Below, piece after piece: positions 36,816-49,380 of a DNA stretch of 64,000 nucleotides (position 1 is the stretch's first letter; each line of letters begins with the position of its first letter). The DNA is from Liolophura sinensis (taxonomy: Eukaryota; Mollusca; Polyplacophora; Chitonida; Chitonidae). The notes beneath the pieces were generated by a model. It saw only the letters and a program-made list of their open reading frames with translations. It searched no databases and was not told the origin of the DNA. Location: the NCBI RefSeq assembly GCF_032854445.1, contig NC_088300.1:49471682-49535681 (forward strand), read 5' to 3'. A program made the translations under genes and the position numbers.

Positions 36816-37829
36816 CCAAAAAATACAGAAATAAAGCAATAACGTATGTACGAATGTACAATTTCTTCTTGATGAGCATAACACAGTGTCATTTTCCTTC
36901 ACTGATGCTTGCCCACATTTTGCAGGATGTATCCTGGCTTGAGGATTTTGTGGCAGTAGCTTACACAAAGCCACTGTAAGGCTTTTGATCTCCTAATGCC
37001 TCCATCACAAGGTTTTCAACGTGATTCCTTTATCTTCTTAACCTACTGATCCTGTAACACTGTTAAAATAATATCTTCTAAGATAATTAATATGTAGGAG
37101 ACTTCATATGATATAATTTCACCCAAAATATGATTTTGATAATGGCATGACATAATAATCCAACAAACAAGAGATGTGTACCCAGCGGTAAAATCTACTG
37201 TTTAAATCTAAGTCAGTGTAATGCTATTATAGTAAGACTGAACAAAATAACTAACTTTACCATATCTAATGTCATTAGAATTGTCTTGTCGTTAAAAAAA
37301 ATCCGTCTAGTTTCTCTGGAGACAGAACAACGCAATGAAAAAATCAAGTGAAGGCTTATTTGCGGATAAGCTGACAGAACATAAAAACACGGCAGTTTTG
37401 CTCAAGAACTTTGAATTACAGAATTCACAAGTGCTCAAGTTGTTATCACCTAGACGAGCTTTTGCAGAATACGCCATTCGTCTGTTACAATTTCTCCCGC
37501 ATTCTCGTCGCGATCTGAGGTTGATGTCAAAGTCACGCAATGGCTGCCTCTGAAGGGCACCCTTTTTGCATTCATATAACCACAGTTTGAAACATCCCGA
37601 TTGTCTTGGTACTCATAATTTTATCGTTTTTTTGTCTTTCATAAAATTTTGTTGAAAAAATTGTATCGTTCGAAAAACTTCCAGTGTATTGGAGGCCTGC
37701 ATGCATTATAACGATACTCGTATTAGCATTCATATCCAAATGGTTAATTCGGGGAGTTTTCTTGATGGGGTCTGTTGTTGCTTTCGAATACACTGGATTT
37801 ATTTATATCTGTACTGTCTTATTTATTTG
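36816..37829. other. no gene supported
   Basis: A 72-codon plus frame (37335-37553) is overlapped by an equally long minus frame and lacks motifs. Confidence 0.4.
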
Positions 37830-38100
37830 CTTTTTTATTCTTTCCTTAATTTATTGCTTAACCCCATACTCAAGAACTTTTCCCTTCTACCATGTTGACA
37901 GGTTTTATGCTTGGATTGTAGAAGATATTGTCGAGGTTTCATACATGTGACGTACATGGAGATACGCACACCATCTTGAAAGACAGGTGCTCGTCAAGGA
38001 GTATGGGAGTGTGCAAACTATGACATTAGGGTCGTCCACAGCTTAGGGTCACTAAGGCCCCAAGAACAGTGAGTAGAGAACCCACAAATTCCCTGTTGAT
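37830..38100 (-). mobile_element. SINE-like element, family E, diverged
   Basis: Plus-strand reading: 'cttaatttattgcttaaccc', 'catactcaagaacttttccc', 'catgtgacgtacatggagat', 'acgcacaccatcttgaaaga', 'tcactaaggccccaagaaca' and 'acccacaaattccctgttga'. Order as in 31302-31685 and 49180-49380. Confidence 0.5.
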
Positions 38101-39526
38101 GATTCCCGTACAGTTAAAATGGATTTGCATAAGTCTCAGACACACACTGTCCTGAGATATCCTGGAAATCCTTACTGGACGGTCATAAACTTTGCTAAGG
38201 AGATTCCCGCCAAATGCGCAAACTCATGGACACATCCTCCTAATGAAAGATAGAATTAACGGTATAAAAATACATATACACTTAACATGTACGTTTTGAT
38301 CATCAGTGAAACAGAGAGTGGAACCAGTGGAGCCTGTGAGCTCATCAGGTGAAAGGCCCTCCGTTCACTGACGATACCTGTCTTTTTTTTACAAACTTAC
38401 TTGAACGGAGATTTCATACAATACATTTTTGTAAGTGGTATCCTTACGAACTCCAGGCCTGTTAAACGAAATATTTTCAGAGAATTTGGATCAAAAGAGA
38501 ATACCGTTTATCACGGTCATAACTTATCGTTGTTATTCACAGTTTCGTTTTTTTTTTAAACATTTGGATGCTGTTTTGATGTTAAAGAACCACTAACAAG
38601 AAGAAAAATGCAAATCTCAGAGGAAAAGCACTGATTGGAAATCTCCAGTGGAATCATTTTTTATCTGAGTAATGGAATGGCCCTGTGACACGCGAAGCCA
38701 CAATTTGGAGACGTAATGGGTTAAAAATCGGATATGAAAATTGCTGGCTGATACAAGGTGCCTACCTACCTTCCCATGGGTTTAACATCCAATCATGTAT
38801 TTCCATTTGTTTTTCGCGAGAAGAAGGCCACTGGTAATTTAGCTGTGTGCATATGAATAAATGACGTCACGTTCAATAGGTCGCAACCATGCTGTGGTGA
38901 GGACATGTTAGAACAAGAAAAACTTACCATGAATTCACGAAGACAAAAATGAAGAACGCTTCATGTGAGGAATTGTTGCCTGCACGTGTAAATGTTGTTT
39001 CTGATTATTTTAGCGGAAACGACGACCTTTTATCCGCTCTGCGAAATTAATCACCTTATAATTAAGAAGTGTTCCCTTTGGCAAAAAGTACAAACGTCAG
39101 ATTACATGCTGAATTGAAGTTATTAGTAATATGATATCAATTTGGTCACAAAACATTATGGCAAAGGCAAGAATGGAAATTAGACAACCCAGCTTAGCCC
39201 CGAATTAACCTGAAAAGGTTCTCCTTTTATGACATGAAAACAGATATAAAAGTCTGAGTGCTAATTCCGGATACTCTGCAACCCTTTTACCATATAACCC
39301 AATACATGACAATTACTGGAAACTTGAAAAACTAGAAATGTCGCTTATCTCATAAAAATATATCGAAAAATTAATCGAGATCCGGAGAATACGGATGGAT
39401 TTTTTTCTCGTTGTAAACTATTCCGACTACCAAGAATTAAATGAAGGAACGGAATGATCACATTATATCTCATCCAGTGGTAAATTACCGTGTGTCATTT
39501 ATATAAATCATTGTTTATCTACTTGT
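38101..39526. other. no gene seen
   Basis: AT-rich sequence without supported exons or repeats. Confidence 0.4.
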
Positions 39527-39790
39527 TTATTTATTTATTTCATTGTTATGAACACCATATTCAAGAATTATTCCCTGGTACTATGACCATCACAGTTTTA
39601 TGGGTTGAGTAAACACGTTGCCTGCAATAAACACGAGACTGCCTAAACGGCTACACGTACGTCGTCGACTGCTTATTGCGACACAGACATCACGAACATA
39701 CATTGAGAGCGAGGAATTTACAAATTCCATATCGAAGACTTGTTTTGAACGTACCCCTCGCCGATTGGATGTGAAGAAGCATTAACCGTT
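39527..39790 (-). mobile_element. SINE-like element, family E
   Basis: Matches 31302-31685: 'acaccatattcaagaattat', 'gcctaaacggctacacgtac', 'gtcgtcgactgcttattgcg', 'tttacaaattccatatcgaa' and 'ttttgaacgtacccctcgcc'. Confidence 0.55.
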
Positions 39791-39810
39791 AGATCAAGTA
39801 AAGATCATTG

Positions 39811-39897
39811 TATTTATTTATTTATTTGATTGGTGTTTTACGCATTTATACGACGGCGGTCAGCATTATGGTGGGAGGAAACCGGGCGGAGCAGGTG
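39811..39897 (-). mobile_element. SINE family B tail fragment
   Basis: TTTATT run, 'gattggtgttttacgcattt', 'atacgacggcggtcagcatt' and 'atggtgggaggaaaccgggc'. It has a small deletion between 'ttttacgc' and 'atttatacg' that removes the 'gtactcaagaatatttcac' block. Confidence 0.85.
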
Positions 39898-40534
39898 GCT
39901 GGCAGTGTTTTCTGTATCCGGCAGCTAGACAGAGTTTCCAAATCCGGTGATCTTTAATTCCAGACGAGTATATCTCTAGGGCAAAATCGTGGGCATACGT
40001 CGTTATGATCTACAGGAGCGTTAACCCATTTACACAGACACACATTATCGCTGGAGCTTTATGGACATGCCCGAGGGGATGCAAGCACTAGGGTCTCAGC
40101 GTTCCGCATCAAGATTTCGTCAAAATACGGAAGACGAGGTGTTTACGAGTTGCTAGATAAGTGTAGTAAAATCCATATGTTTACGGAACACACGCAGTTT
40201 GGGCGCAGGAAACAGTTAATGTCTTACTTAGAGTTGCTCATTTTTTGTAATGCTAGCTGTATTTGTCTTGTTATAAGGAAATGAACAGTCGCGAGATAAT
40301 GTAAAAGTATTTATCAAGGTGTTTATCTTGATTTTGACCGTTTGCGGCATAGCTTTTTATTTTCCTGTAACCATTGCATGGGGTTAAAGTGCATCGTTCC
40401 TTCTACAATATAAAAAGTACACTCTAAACCGATACAAACTCTCAGTGGGTCTACGATAAACTGAGATATCTGTCGCTTCCGGGGTTGTGCGCTGTCAACT
40501 CCATAACATAACTGCTTGCACTATTCCAAGGTTT
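39898..40534. other. no gene seen
   Basis: No feature recognised. Confidence 0.4.
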
Positions 40535-40805
40535 TGGTCAAAACGACCGAAAAAAAAACCCCACAAAAACAACAAACTTGGTACAGCCGTGACCGACATA
40601 AGAAATCCGGTCGCTTTCTCGACCATTATTTTTGGGTTTAATTGACCAAGTTTAATTTGTGATCAATTCGACCAAAAATACTTTGGTCGCACTAACCAGA
40701 ATTAAACTGTTCGAACTGACCAGAATTAAATTGTTCGAACTGACCACAAATGACCTGCTCGGTCAGATCACAAATAACTTGGTCGATCTGACCACAATGA
40801 ACTAA
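40535..40805. repeat. short interspersed direct and inverted repeats rich in GGTC/GACC
   Basis: Variants of 'gttcgaactgaccagaatta' and 'ggtcgatctgaccaca' recur about every 25-30 bases, partly in inverted form ('tggtcgcactaaccagaatt', 'tggtcaaaacgaccgaaa', 'gaccaagtttaatttgtgat'). TTCGAA palindromes are repeated. It looks like a degenerate satellite with dyad symmetry. No coding. Confidence 0.65.
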
Positions 40806-43800
40806 TTTAAAAGATGGCCCGCAGAAATCATGGCGGAAATAATGCATTTAGCATAAATAGCCCAAAAGGCAGTGGCTGCCTGTGGAATTAGGGCAGGTGT
40901 ACTTGCTTAACTCATAAATCACTGCATGCTACATTTTACTTTTTTATTCTTTGGTTTAGAAACATACTGTTGTCGAGGAGTTCTTCGTTCAAGCCTAGCT
41001 GATCGACACCACAGCCCAGATGCCGCTTTAAAACAAACATATACATGTAGAATGGAATGAGGACTTTCACCACACCTATTGTTGACATGAAAACAAGATG
41101 TTGTGTTGTATTCAAAGTGATGCATTCAATCATATTTACCTTACATAAAAATAGATGATGCATGGTAAAGATGTTGCTTAAGAGAAACATTTTTGCTGAC
41201 GACAAAAAGAAAATAGGAATTTGTGTGAAACAGATCGGAAATTTTGAACTATTTTCCGGAAACGTATCAATGTTTGTATAGTTTTCAGTACCATTCACGA
41301 CCATTGAAAACAGAGCCTTAAACAAGATCCAGTCAAACTCAAACTATGTGTGCAAAAATAGCGGTTCGCAGGTCTCAATTCCGTGCGAGGGCTTTTCTAC
41401 ATAACATTTAGCGGATTGTTGTCATCTTTAAAAGTTGAAATGTTACATTAGTTATTTACTTCATGTTTATACAGGGGCTTAACTTTAGACGACAATTCGT
41501 CATTTCAAATTGAACATACTCTTACTTTTAAGATAATGCTCCAATATTTCCGTGTCAAGCATTTGCTAGGCATACTTCAGTCAGTTAACCAAAACTCCAA
41601 AATGTCTGTCGTACCTCACTTGATATTGATTCTGCTCTAACATCAAACAGACAAGACCTGGATTTAGAAATTACGAAAATGGGTCTTTTTTTTTTAGTGT
41701 TTCTCGCCAGGCGTTTGTGCCGTAGTTTTTGTGCTCAGTTGAAGTGCCCTGGACCGCTTGCACAAAGGGATTGTAAAACCTAATTTGAATGCATATCACT
41801 AATATCTCCGTCATAGCCTTAGCTTACAATCTTCCACAAACGGATTAGAAGCTACAATAGATGTAACTTACAATCAGAAACTACGATCGGGCCGACCATG
41901 TTGTAAATGGTTACAATCACCCCAAAATTAACGTTACAAGTACAAATACTTGCCTCAGGTAGACTGGTATTTAGTACTTTTTGGCTTGGCTTACAAAAAT
42001 GTGCTATGTAATTGTCTCACACAGATGTTACGAGCATTTTTGTACTGTGTTCTTGTTAGCTGGTGAATCATTATGATGTGGAACTCTTTTGAAAATGAAG
42101 GCAAGAAGAGTTATTGACCGGGTGCATTGTCAATTTACTCAGGTGCCCTGAGTAAAATGTATGTGTCAAATTTGGTTTACGATCGCGATTCGAACTTCAA
42201 AAATTTGCAAATGGCCTTACAATTCATTGTTCAAGCGGCGTAGCTTATTTTCACAATCAATTGATTGTAGCTACGATCTCTTTATGCACGTGGGTCCTGG
42301 AAGTCATCGGTTTTTTCTTGTTTTTCATCTCTTTAAAGAGAACGATAACTTTCTATAGCAAACCACCAACAAAGGTAAATGGCGATAAAACAGCACTATG
42401 AGTGAGATGCGTGATGTGCTTCTCCCCTCAACCAGTATGACACTTTGAGCAAGAAATGAAGTAGTATAAAGCACGCTTCAAAGGTCGTTGAACACCAATC
42501 AAGTACATGTGAATGAATAAATCAAAAGGAACTGTAGTAGACAAACGAGTTCTGAGAAATACAGACAAAGTTTCGTCGATAACTGCATGACGGATGGCTT
42601 CTCTCGTATTTTATATCTTTTAGCCTTTGGTGTATGGAAGCCTGGCAATCAAACTGTTTGTATCTGGGTCCTACTATAGAGTTATTGTCTCCATGTCTTA
42701 TCGCATGGCCACAATTGCATTTATGCCTTGTAACGTTGTGTACATGTATAACAGCTCGTCAAAGTGGAAAGGATATACACGTTTCCTATATCCTTTCCAC
42801 CTTTATCGTTGCGTCGTTACAACATTGCATCACGACACGATGTTCTTTTCGTCTGTATTCTCGTATATGCTGTCTAAGCCTCTGATTTTCTGATCTGGTG
42901 ATTTGAGTTATTTGAGGTAAAATCAACAAGATGCGTTGGAATACAGTTCTGACGTCTATTGGCATCACACAGGAGAGTTATAAGAGCAAAGGCACATTGG
43001 TGTAAAATGTCCATAACCTGCAAGTCGCGGCCGCTCTGGGATGGGGATAAATCGACAGTACTTTGTTTACATTGAATGACCTACTCGACTGGCTGCTACT
43101 TGCCACGGTGGTAAATTTGCCTTCTGAACATTCGGTTTAATTAATTATAATAACTGGGATCGCACTGGACAGACAAGAACAAAAGTATACCGGTGTAAAG
43201 TGTCTATAACCTGACAGGTCAAAACTATCATTACGTTCTGTGACTTTCGCTTGCTGCAGAGATGGTCCAGCACTGAAATTTTGATCAAGAAAACAAGTTT
43301 TCTCTAGATGAAAAAGAGGAGAATTGATGGAGCAAGAGGTTTCCCGTCTGGTATTTCTTTTTCAGAAGGAAGATACTTCAGCAATGTACATATACCTGCT
43401 ATTAAAACAAGAGGCGATTTTTATCTAATGTCAAATTTTGGCCTCGCGGAACCTTTGACATTCAAAGCCCGTGGCAATGGATATCCTGGGTGTTTTTGTT
43501 GGTTCGAATTCCCATTGTCTTGTCTCCTCAACCCCTAATAAAAAATGCCCTAAATGATATTATTTTTAAGAACGGCAATACCACGAAGACCTACTTGCGT
43601 TTACATCTTTGCAGAGTGGCAAAAACTGTAACCACTTTAACACAAGTAATCAAGCTGAGAACCGGGTAAGGCGACTGATGGGTTTTACGATGCCTTTAAT
43701 TGTCTTGGCTTTGGGAAGAGGCGATAGGAAATGGTTTATGGACTGCTGTCCTAGTGTGGCGGATATACCGGATTATTTCTAATTTCTCATCCTGCCGGGT

Positions 43801-46383
43801 TTTATCCTAGTGCTGTATATGTCAAAAATCGCTGTGTGGTGAAACGAAGTCAACACCTCTCATTCGAGTATAACCAAGAACGGCTATCTCTGACTGTACG
43901 CCCCAACAAAAACAGTCAGAAACTTTGTCATTATCTCAGTTCAGCCTTTTTTCCCTGTTTTCAGACTATATGTCTTACGTCATTCCCAGGGGAATAACTT
44001 TTTGCAAACCCCGTGAAGGAATGGGAGACATTTACAAGAAACTTACCCCATGAACTGAAGATTACTTGAAGATTATAGCCTCCGTCTGCAGACATAAAAC
44101 TTCAGAGTTAATCTGAGAGTACATAAGGGTACGTGACATTGCAGCTTAAAAAGATTTTTATGTGGGAAATTCTCAGCCTTTTATATACATATTCGCAAAG
44201 GTCAGTGAAGCCCCATTTTAAGTGTGAGTCCTGGGTATCTCATGTTTCTCATATTATGATATGAGTTTAAGCTTAGCAATGCTTATTTTTTAATGATTTA
44301 TTAAAACTTTAACATGTAATAAAAATGTTCACTATACCATTGTTTTAGACGCCAAAGGAATCGGTACTACCTATATACTTGTGGCTTTCAAACGGCAAAG
44401 CGTTTCAAATTCATGTTTTTACTCTTTTTAACCTTTCTAAAGGTTTTTAATTTTTTTAATTTAATTTTTAATTTATTTTCTGAGTTGACAGCGGAGATGT
44501 TTATAGGAACGTATCAGGTACAAATGACAAAGCCTTTCGGGAAAAGTCACTGCAGAATCTATGAGAGCTGGATTAGAACACGTGACCTCATTTAGGGATT
44601 AAGGGAACTTTGGTTAAAAGGCCTCATCCCCTTTTCTCGGTGTGGGCTTGCAACTTTTTCTGAATAAAAATCAAACAGTGATGTTTGATTAAAGATGTAA
44701 AATTACCGTTATATGCGTTGGATCGGCAAAAAAGGCATCGTCCAAGTCTAAATGGCAGGATATGAACACGTCCAAATCTACCACTGGTCCATCCCTGCCA
44801 TGGCGTGTACCAGGTGTCAGATTTAGATCATGGTGAGAACGATGAACAATTTCCAGAGAGCGACGGTTTCCTGTCACGACACTTTACAGCGAGAAGAACC
44901 GTATTTTTTGTGAATGATCTAATCGAAAGATCGTGACGAAATCAGATAAAACTTGGCCGCTCCACAGTAACGATTTTTATCTGTCTTGCCTTGATCTTGT
45001 CAAGATGTCACGTCAACCAACGCTTTATTTTTGGCTTCAGGTTTTTCACTTAATTATAACCTGCACGAAACACGCGCATGCGCTTGAGGTAAAGAGATTC
45101 CTTCATTAACTAAGGCGTGAACTCTTCACTTTAATGATATAGATCATGCTGGAATAACCCAAACTCTCAGTGTTAGCCATTAGGCCATTAAAGACTTGCT
45201 TTTTCAGCCATTAGAGCATTAAACACTTGCTCAATATATACGTGTGAATCGTTTGTTATACTGACTATATATTATGAAGGAAAGCTGCACCTACAACCCC
45301 AGTACTGGTGCCATCTAAATGAGCGCGGTTGATTATATTTAACCTTAAAAAACCATGAACATCACAACTAGGACCATTGAACAACAACAACAATATTACT
45401 ATTAAAAGAGTCAACCTGGAAATAATGTAAAAATTAGAAAGACTGAGATGCAGGGGAAAAGTAGTGAGTTGAAAAATTTTCATTAAGGTTCGTTAAGTTT
45501 ACCAATCAGAGTCTTCTGCTGTCATGAACATGTAGGAAAGGTCAGTAAATTGGCCAGTCTGGGTTCATGGAATAACCTTTTAGATGTGCACGTGGCATCA
45601 GCGTTGTCATAGAAACTACGTCGTACAGAGATGTTACCAGGCTTCGCCCGAAGCGTATACTTAACGAGGGACATAATTTTTGCCGGCCATCCGCTTTGTC
45701 ATCCACTTCTCCATAACCCTGATGAATCTAGCAGTAGAGCTACAACACACTATACCTTGATTAGTAATTTAAAGACGAGCTTTATCATCATCGACGTTGA
45801 CTTCGACTTCGCATTAGTGGGAACGCGTCTCTTCTTTTTCAAATAAAAAACTCTAACGGAAATTATAACATCACACTGACACCGTCTGAAGAGGTTTTTC
45901 TTTTGTGTTGTCAATCAACGTAAAGTAACAGTACAGGTATGTTTCCGTATCACGGGTGCGATAGGCCTGACATCCAGTCAGTGGAAAAGTTTCTATATAA
46001 TAGATAATGCTGGGGTTTTGGTTCTTGAGGGGGGGGGGGTCATTATTTTATTTCTTTATAAAGTCAGAGACTAATCAGAGTTCCTCTCATGGAATTATTT
46101 ATAATTTAAGGTCTGCTGTTTTCTATAGTCCAACGAATACAGATAACATGTATCCAACCGGATTGGTCAATTGAGTTTTGTGAAGATCTGTAACCAGATG
46201 ATTTCTCTTCACGTCACATTCGTTTTGATTCAAATTCGTTTTGAATATCACTTGAGTGTTGTCGCATAAATATTAATGCATCTAGAAAGCACTACGAATC
46301 TTTTCAATAGTCTGTGGGCTTTAAAGGGTGTAAAACATTTTCCAAGCAAGAAATTTACACGTTTTCGTCTGAACTGCTATGCG
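40806..46383. other. long stretch with no gene seen
   Basis: No exon could be supported. Minor items: a two-copy direct repeat 'agccattag(g/a)(g/c)cattaaa(g/c)acttgct' at about 45173-45233 and a G run at 46031-46040. Frames of 80-130 codons near 40936-41325 and 42627-42893 overlap others and have no motifs. Confidence 0.35.
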
Positions 46384-46560
46384 GATCAAATATTAATGCC
46401 AAAGTTGACAACAGCCTTCCGATTACTGCTCTAAGATTCTCTAAACCTCAGTATGATGAAAGAAGGACCCGGATAAGAAAGGTGTAGAACTGTGTTAATA
46501 TGTCTGAGAATGGATCAGGGTGGTGCAAATGCCTCTCGAGGGTTGGGGATTAGAATCGGA
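46384..46560. repeat. dispersed repeat F, copy 1
   Basis: 'gatcaaatattaatgccaaa' and 'gttgacaacagcc' match 'gatcaaatattaacgccaaa' and 'gtcgacaacaacc' at 52765, with further weak similarity downstream ('ctctaagatt' versus 'tccttaggtt', 'tagaatcgga' versus 'tagagtcgga'). Confidence 0.5.
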
Positions 46561-47404
46561 AAGACATTCTGTCTACATCCTTACTATATAGCCTCACATA
46601 TATTAGACATGAAACAGGTTTTGGTCCGTATATCCGTATACGAATTAGGTTAATGTTCTTGTGTTAATCATGGTTTAGATGGATATACAGACCAGCTATC
46701 GCTGGCTTTACCAATTCCACTGCTTTAGTTGGTTTGGTTATCGTCGAGGTGATCTCTCAGGAGAGCGCACCTGTTCATTTTACCGGTCCTATATTATACT
46801 TTCCGATTCTTAATTCTACCACTACCACGCCATGCGTCATCTCTGTCCACAAGATCTGTCAGTAAATCATTATGTTAATCCATGCTAGATATTAATGCTT
46901 GAAAACATGTTTTGGTCGGACAATGGTAAAAAAATTAGGACTCTCGGGAACAAACGTATGAATTGTTTATGAACTTGTCGAGACGTTTGTGGACCAGTCA
47001 CGACAATATATTGAAATTAGTTCATTAAATATATATATAGCATTTGCTTATCTACTGGTACAATGGGACGGCCGCCAAGAAAGTAAGTCTTAAAAAATAA
47101 ACAAAAAAAAAATAAACAAAAAAAAAAATATAACCAAAAATATAATGCAAAAAAATATTCGGAAAGAACAAAATAACAAATGATTCAGTCTTTTCGCTTT
47201 TTTGGCCTATTATATATTCTTGCAAATTATTTGTCCAAGCCACATGTACATGTAGCCTTGCCTTGGTTATACTAGAACAGGGCGACGAAAAGATAGCCTG
47301 GCATGAGTCTACTTATGTCGTTTTCAGTTCCACCTTATAACATCAAAAACCAATAACCGCAAACGGGCAATTTGATGTTTAAAGCTGCGTCCTATGCTAA
47401 TTTT
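46561..47404. other. no gene seen; A-rich tract
   Basis: A-rich low-complexity sequence (runs of 7-11 A with interspersed T and C) lies at about 47091-47155. Confidence 0.4.
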
Positions 47405-47545
47405 TAATTCTTTGATTGGTGCTTTACGCCGTACTCAAGACTCAAGAATATTTACTTGATTATGACTATCCGCAGGTTGCTGACAGACCTTACCACGTAC
47501 GGCTTGAACTCAAAGCGACCGTGGGAGGCCCCTTGGATTATTGTC
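47405..47545 (-). mobile_element. SINE family B, internally deleted
   Basis: Plus-strand reading: 'tctttgattggtgctttacg', 'ccgtactcaagactcaagaa', 'gactatccgcaggttgctga', 'cagaccttaccacgtacggc', 'ttgaactcaaagcgaccgtg' and 'ggaggccccttgg'. The 'tacgacggcggccagcatt' block is deleted and 'actcaag' is duplicated. It reaches the tRNA-like head. Confidence 0.75.
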
Positions 47546-48570
47546 CTGTACTGTCGTTCTACCCACCGTGGCCACGCAGGTCCAAGCACTGAAAACAGCT
47601 CAGGTTCTAAGATACTGGTTTTATCTCAAGGTGGACACGAGGGAGACAAAACAGCCTAATACATAATGATATAACGGAAGATGATGTAAAGCCAGACACG
47701 TGACATCGCTATATTTATGACATAAATGTCACATGGAAATTCAGGTCGGTCAGATGGCTGTTTATTGCCAAAATGCATCGCTTCTCCCTTTTCCACATTT
47801 TCCAGAACTTTTTTTTTTGCCACGCAACTATATTATTATATCCAGGATTAAAAACCAGAGTAATATATTAGGACTGGTTATCTTTTTAAAAGTCGGATAG
47901 CCGAAAGCTAGCGTTATTTCTTACATTTATATTTGGTTTTAAACATCAGCGTAGCAGCTGAACACAGCATAGCTCAATGCCTTTTTGTTGAATATGAATA
48001 CGTTTTCTACGATTCTCCCGATGATTACAGACATGTATTATACAAGCCTAAATTTTAGGTGTTACTTTTAGGCGTGCAAAACAATATCCAAGGTGGGTAC
48101 TTTCTGACAGGCGAAAAGGCTTAACCTACTCTGAGCATTAAAGTGACATTTTCGTTTTCTCAAATTCAGTTTTGTTTTCAAGAATATCTTGTTCCCTAGA
48201 GATGATGTCTTACGAATGCACAAAATTCTTTAGTCTGATGTAGCAAGATATTATTCTGAGGTAACGAGATAGTGTTGATGCTATGTGATAGTGTTTTGGA
48301 ACAAGATATCTTTTGAAAAAGGCACACACAGAAAATAAGGAAAGGAAATGTCTGTTTTACGTCTCCAAACCTAGCTGTTCACAATTAGATTTCTGGTGTT
48401 GAGAAGTTTTTATAACAAAGCTTTTAGTTACATCCAATTTCTCTAAACCTATCATGTTGACAACCCTCAATGCTACATACAAAAGTTCGCCATTTTTATG
48501 GCAACATCGAAACAAAATCCTCCTCAGTTACCTGTTCTGTTTATTTTTTCGTTTCTTTACCGTTATGTTT
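47546..48570. other. no gene seen
   Basis: No feature recognised. Confidence 0.4.
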
Positions 48571-48665
48571 ACACTTTACAGGTCTGTTTACACTTTACAG
48601 TTCTATTCACACTTTACAGTTTCATTTACACTTTACAGTTCTGTTTACACTTTACAGTTCCCGTT
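48571..48665. repeat. tandem repeat, 19-base unit, 5 copies
   Basis: Five units of 'acactttacagttctgttt' with single-base changes, beginning at 48571 and spaced 19 bases. Confidence 0.92.
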
Positions 48666-48696
48666 GATTCCATCTGTCGTATTTTCTTTTGCGCAT

Positions 48697-48764
48697 TTAT
48701 TTATTTATTTGATCGATACTTAACGCTGTACTCAATAATTTTTCACTTATACGATGGCAACTCT
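48697..48764 (-). mobile_element. SINE family B tail, left arm of an inverted pair
   Basis: TTTATT run, 'gatcgatacttaacgctgta', 'ctcaataatttttcacttat' and 'acgatggcaactct'. It is followed by plus-sense B sequence that is itself split by a SINE A copy. Confidence 0.75.
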
Positions 48765-48774
48765 CACCATAATG

Positions 48775-49098
48775 ACCGGCCCCGATAGCACAGCTGGTAG
48801 AGAGTCCGCTTCGGGAGCGGTAAATCCAGGGTCATTCCTGAGTCGAGTCACACCTAAGATTTTAAAAGCGGAAGTTATATCTTGGCGTTTAGCATGAAGG
48901 GGAAAGTGCAACGACTGCAACGCGGGGTGACTTACTTGCCTTCGGTAAGGCGTCAAAGTGAAGCAGCACTAAATAACAGAGCGATGAAAATCCATCCTGC
49001 AACAAGGAGGCACATTATATGCACTCTAAGGGTTCCTTCGTCGTCATATGACTGAATAATTGTTAATTACGACGATAAACCCCAAGCACTCACTCACT
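48775..49098 (+). mobile_element. SINE family A, full-length, nested in SINE B
   Basis: tRNA-like head 'accggccccgatagcacagc' followed by TGGTAGAG (A box) and 'gtaaatccagggtcattcct' (B-box region), body 'gagtcacacctaagatttta', 'gtgcaacgactgcaacgcgg', 'cttgccttcggtaaggcgtc', 'agtgaagcagcactaaataa', 'gcaacaaggaggcacattat', 'ccttcgtcgtcatatgactg' and tail 'ataaaccccaagcactcact'. Flanks are 'caccataatg' (48765-48774) and 'caccatagtg' (49099-49108), a 10-base target-site duplication with one change. Collinear with 25124-25488. Confidence 0.92.
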
Positions 49099-49178
49099 CA
49101 CCATAGTGCTGGCCGATGTCGTATACTAGTATGTGACATATGCTTGAGTATGGCGTGAAACCCCAATCAAACAAATAT
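49099..49178 (+). mobile_element. SINE family B tail, right arm of an inverted pair
   Basis: 'caccatagtgctggccgatg', 'tcgtatactagtatgtgaca', 'tatgcttgagtatggcgtga' and 'aaccccaatcaaacaaat'. With 48697-48764 it forms a head-to-head pair of B ends; the SINE A lies between them. Confidence 0.75.
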
Positions 49179-49179
49179 A

Positions 49180-49380
49180 CGATGGTGATGAGTTTCATGG
49201 GTGGAGGAAAATTGAGTGTTAGACCACCGACCTTTGGTAAGGTTCTGGCGAAATTTCACACATGTGATCCACTGATACGCACGCCGTCGTGATGAGAGCA
49301 TGGGAAAATCTCCACGGCCGAGTCTGAACTCGCACTTCATAGCAAGCGCCCCTAGCCATTAGAGCATGGTCTCAGGTCAT
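49180..49380 (-). mobile_element. SINE-like element, family E, diverged
   Basis: 'gaccaccgacctttggtaag', 'cacacatgtgatccactgat', 'acgcacgccgtcgtgatgag', 'ctgaactcgcacttcatagc' and 'ccattagagcatggtctcag'. Similar order to 37830-38100 and 31302-31685. Confidence 0.45.

Noticed and set aside
37335-37553. 72-codon plus frame with helical look
   Set aside because: An equally long minus frame covers the same bases, no splice or promoter context, no recognised family.
40936-41325. 129-codon minus frame with hydrophobic runs
   Set aside because: AT-rich sequence yields Phe/Ile/Leu-rich translations by chance; another frame overlaps and no membrane-protein pattern is consistent.
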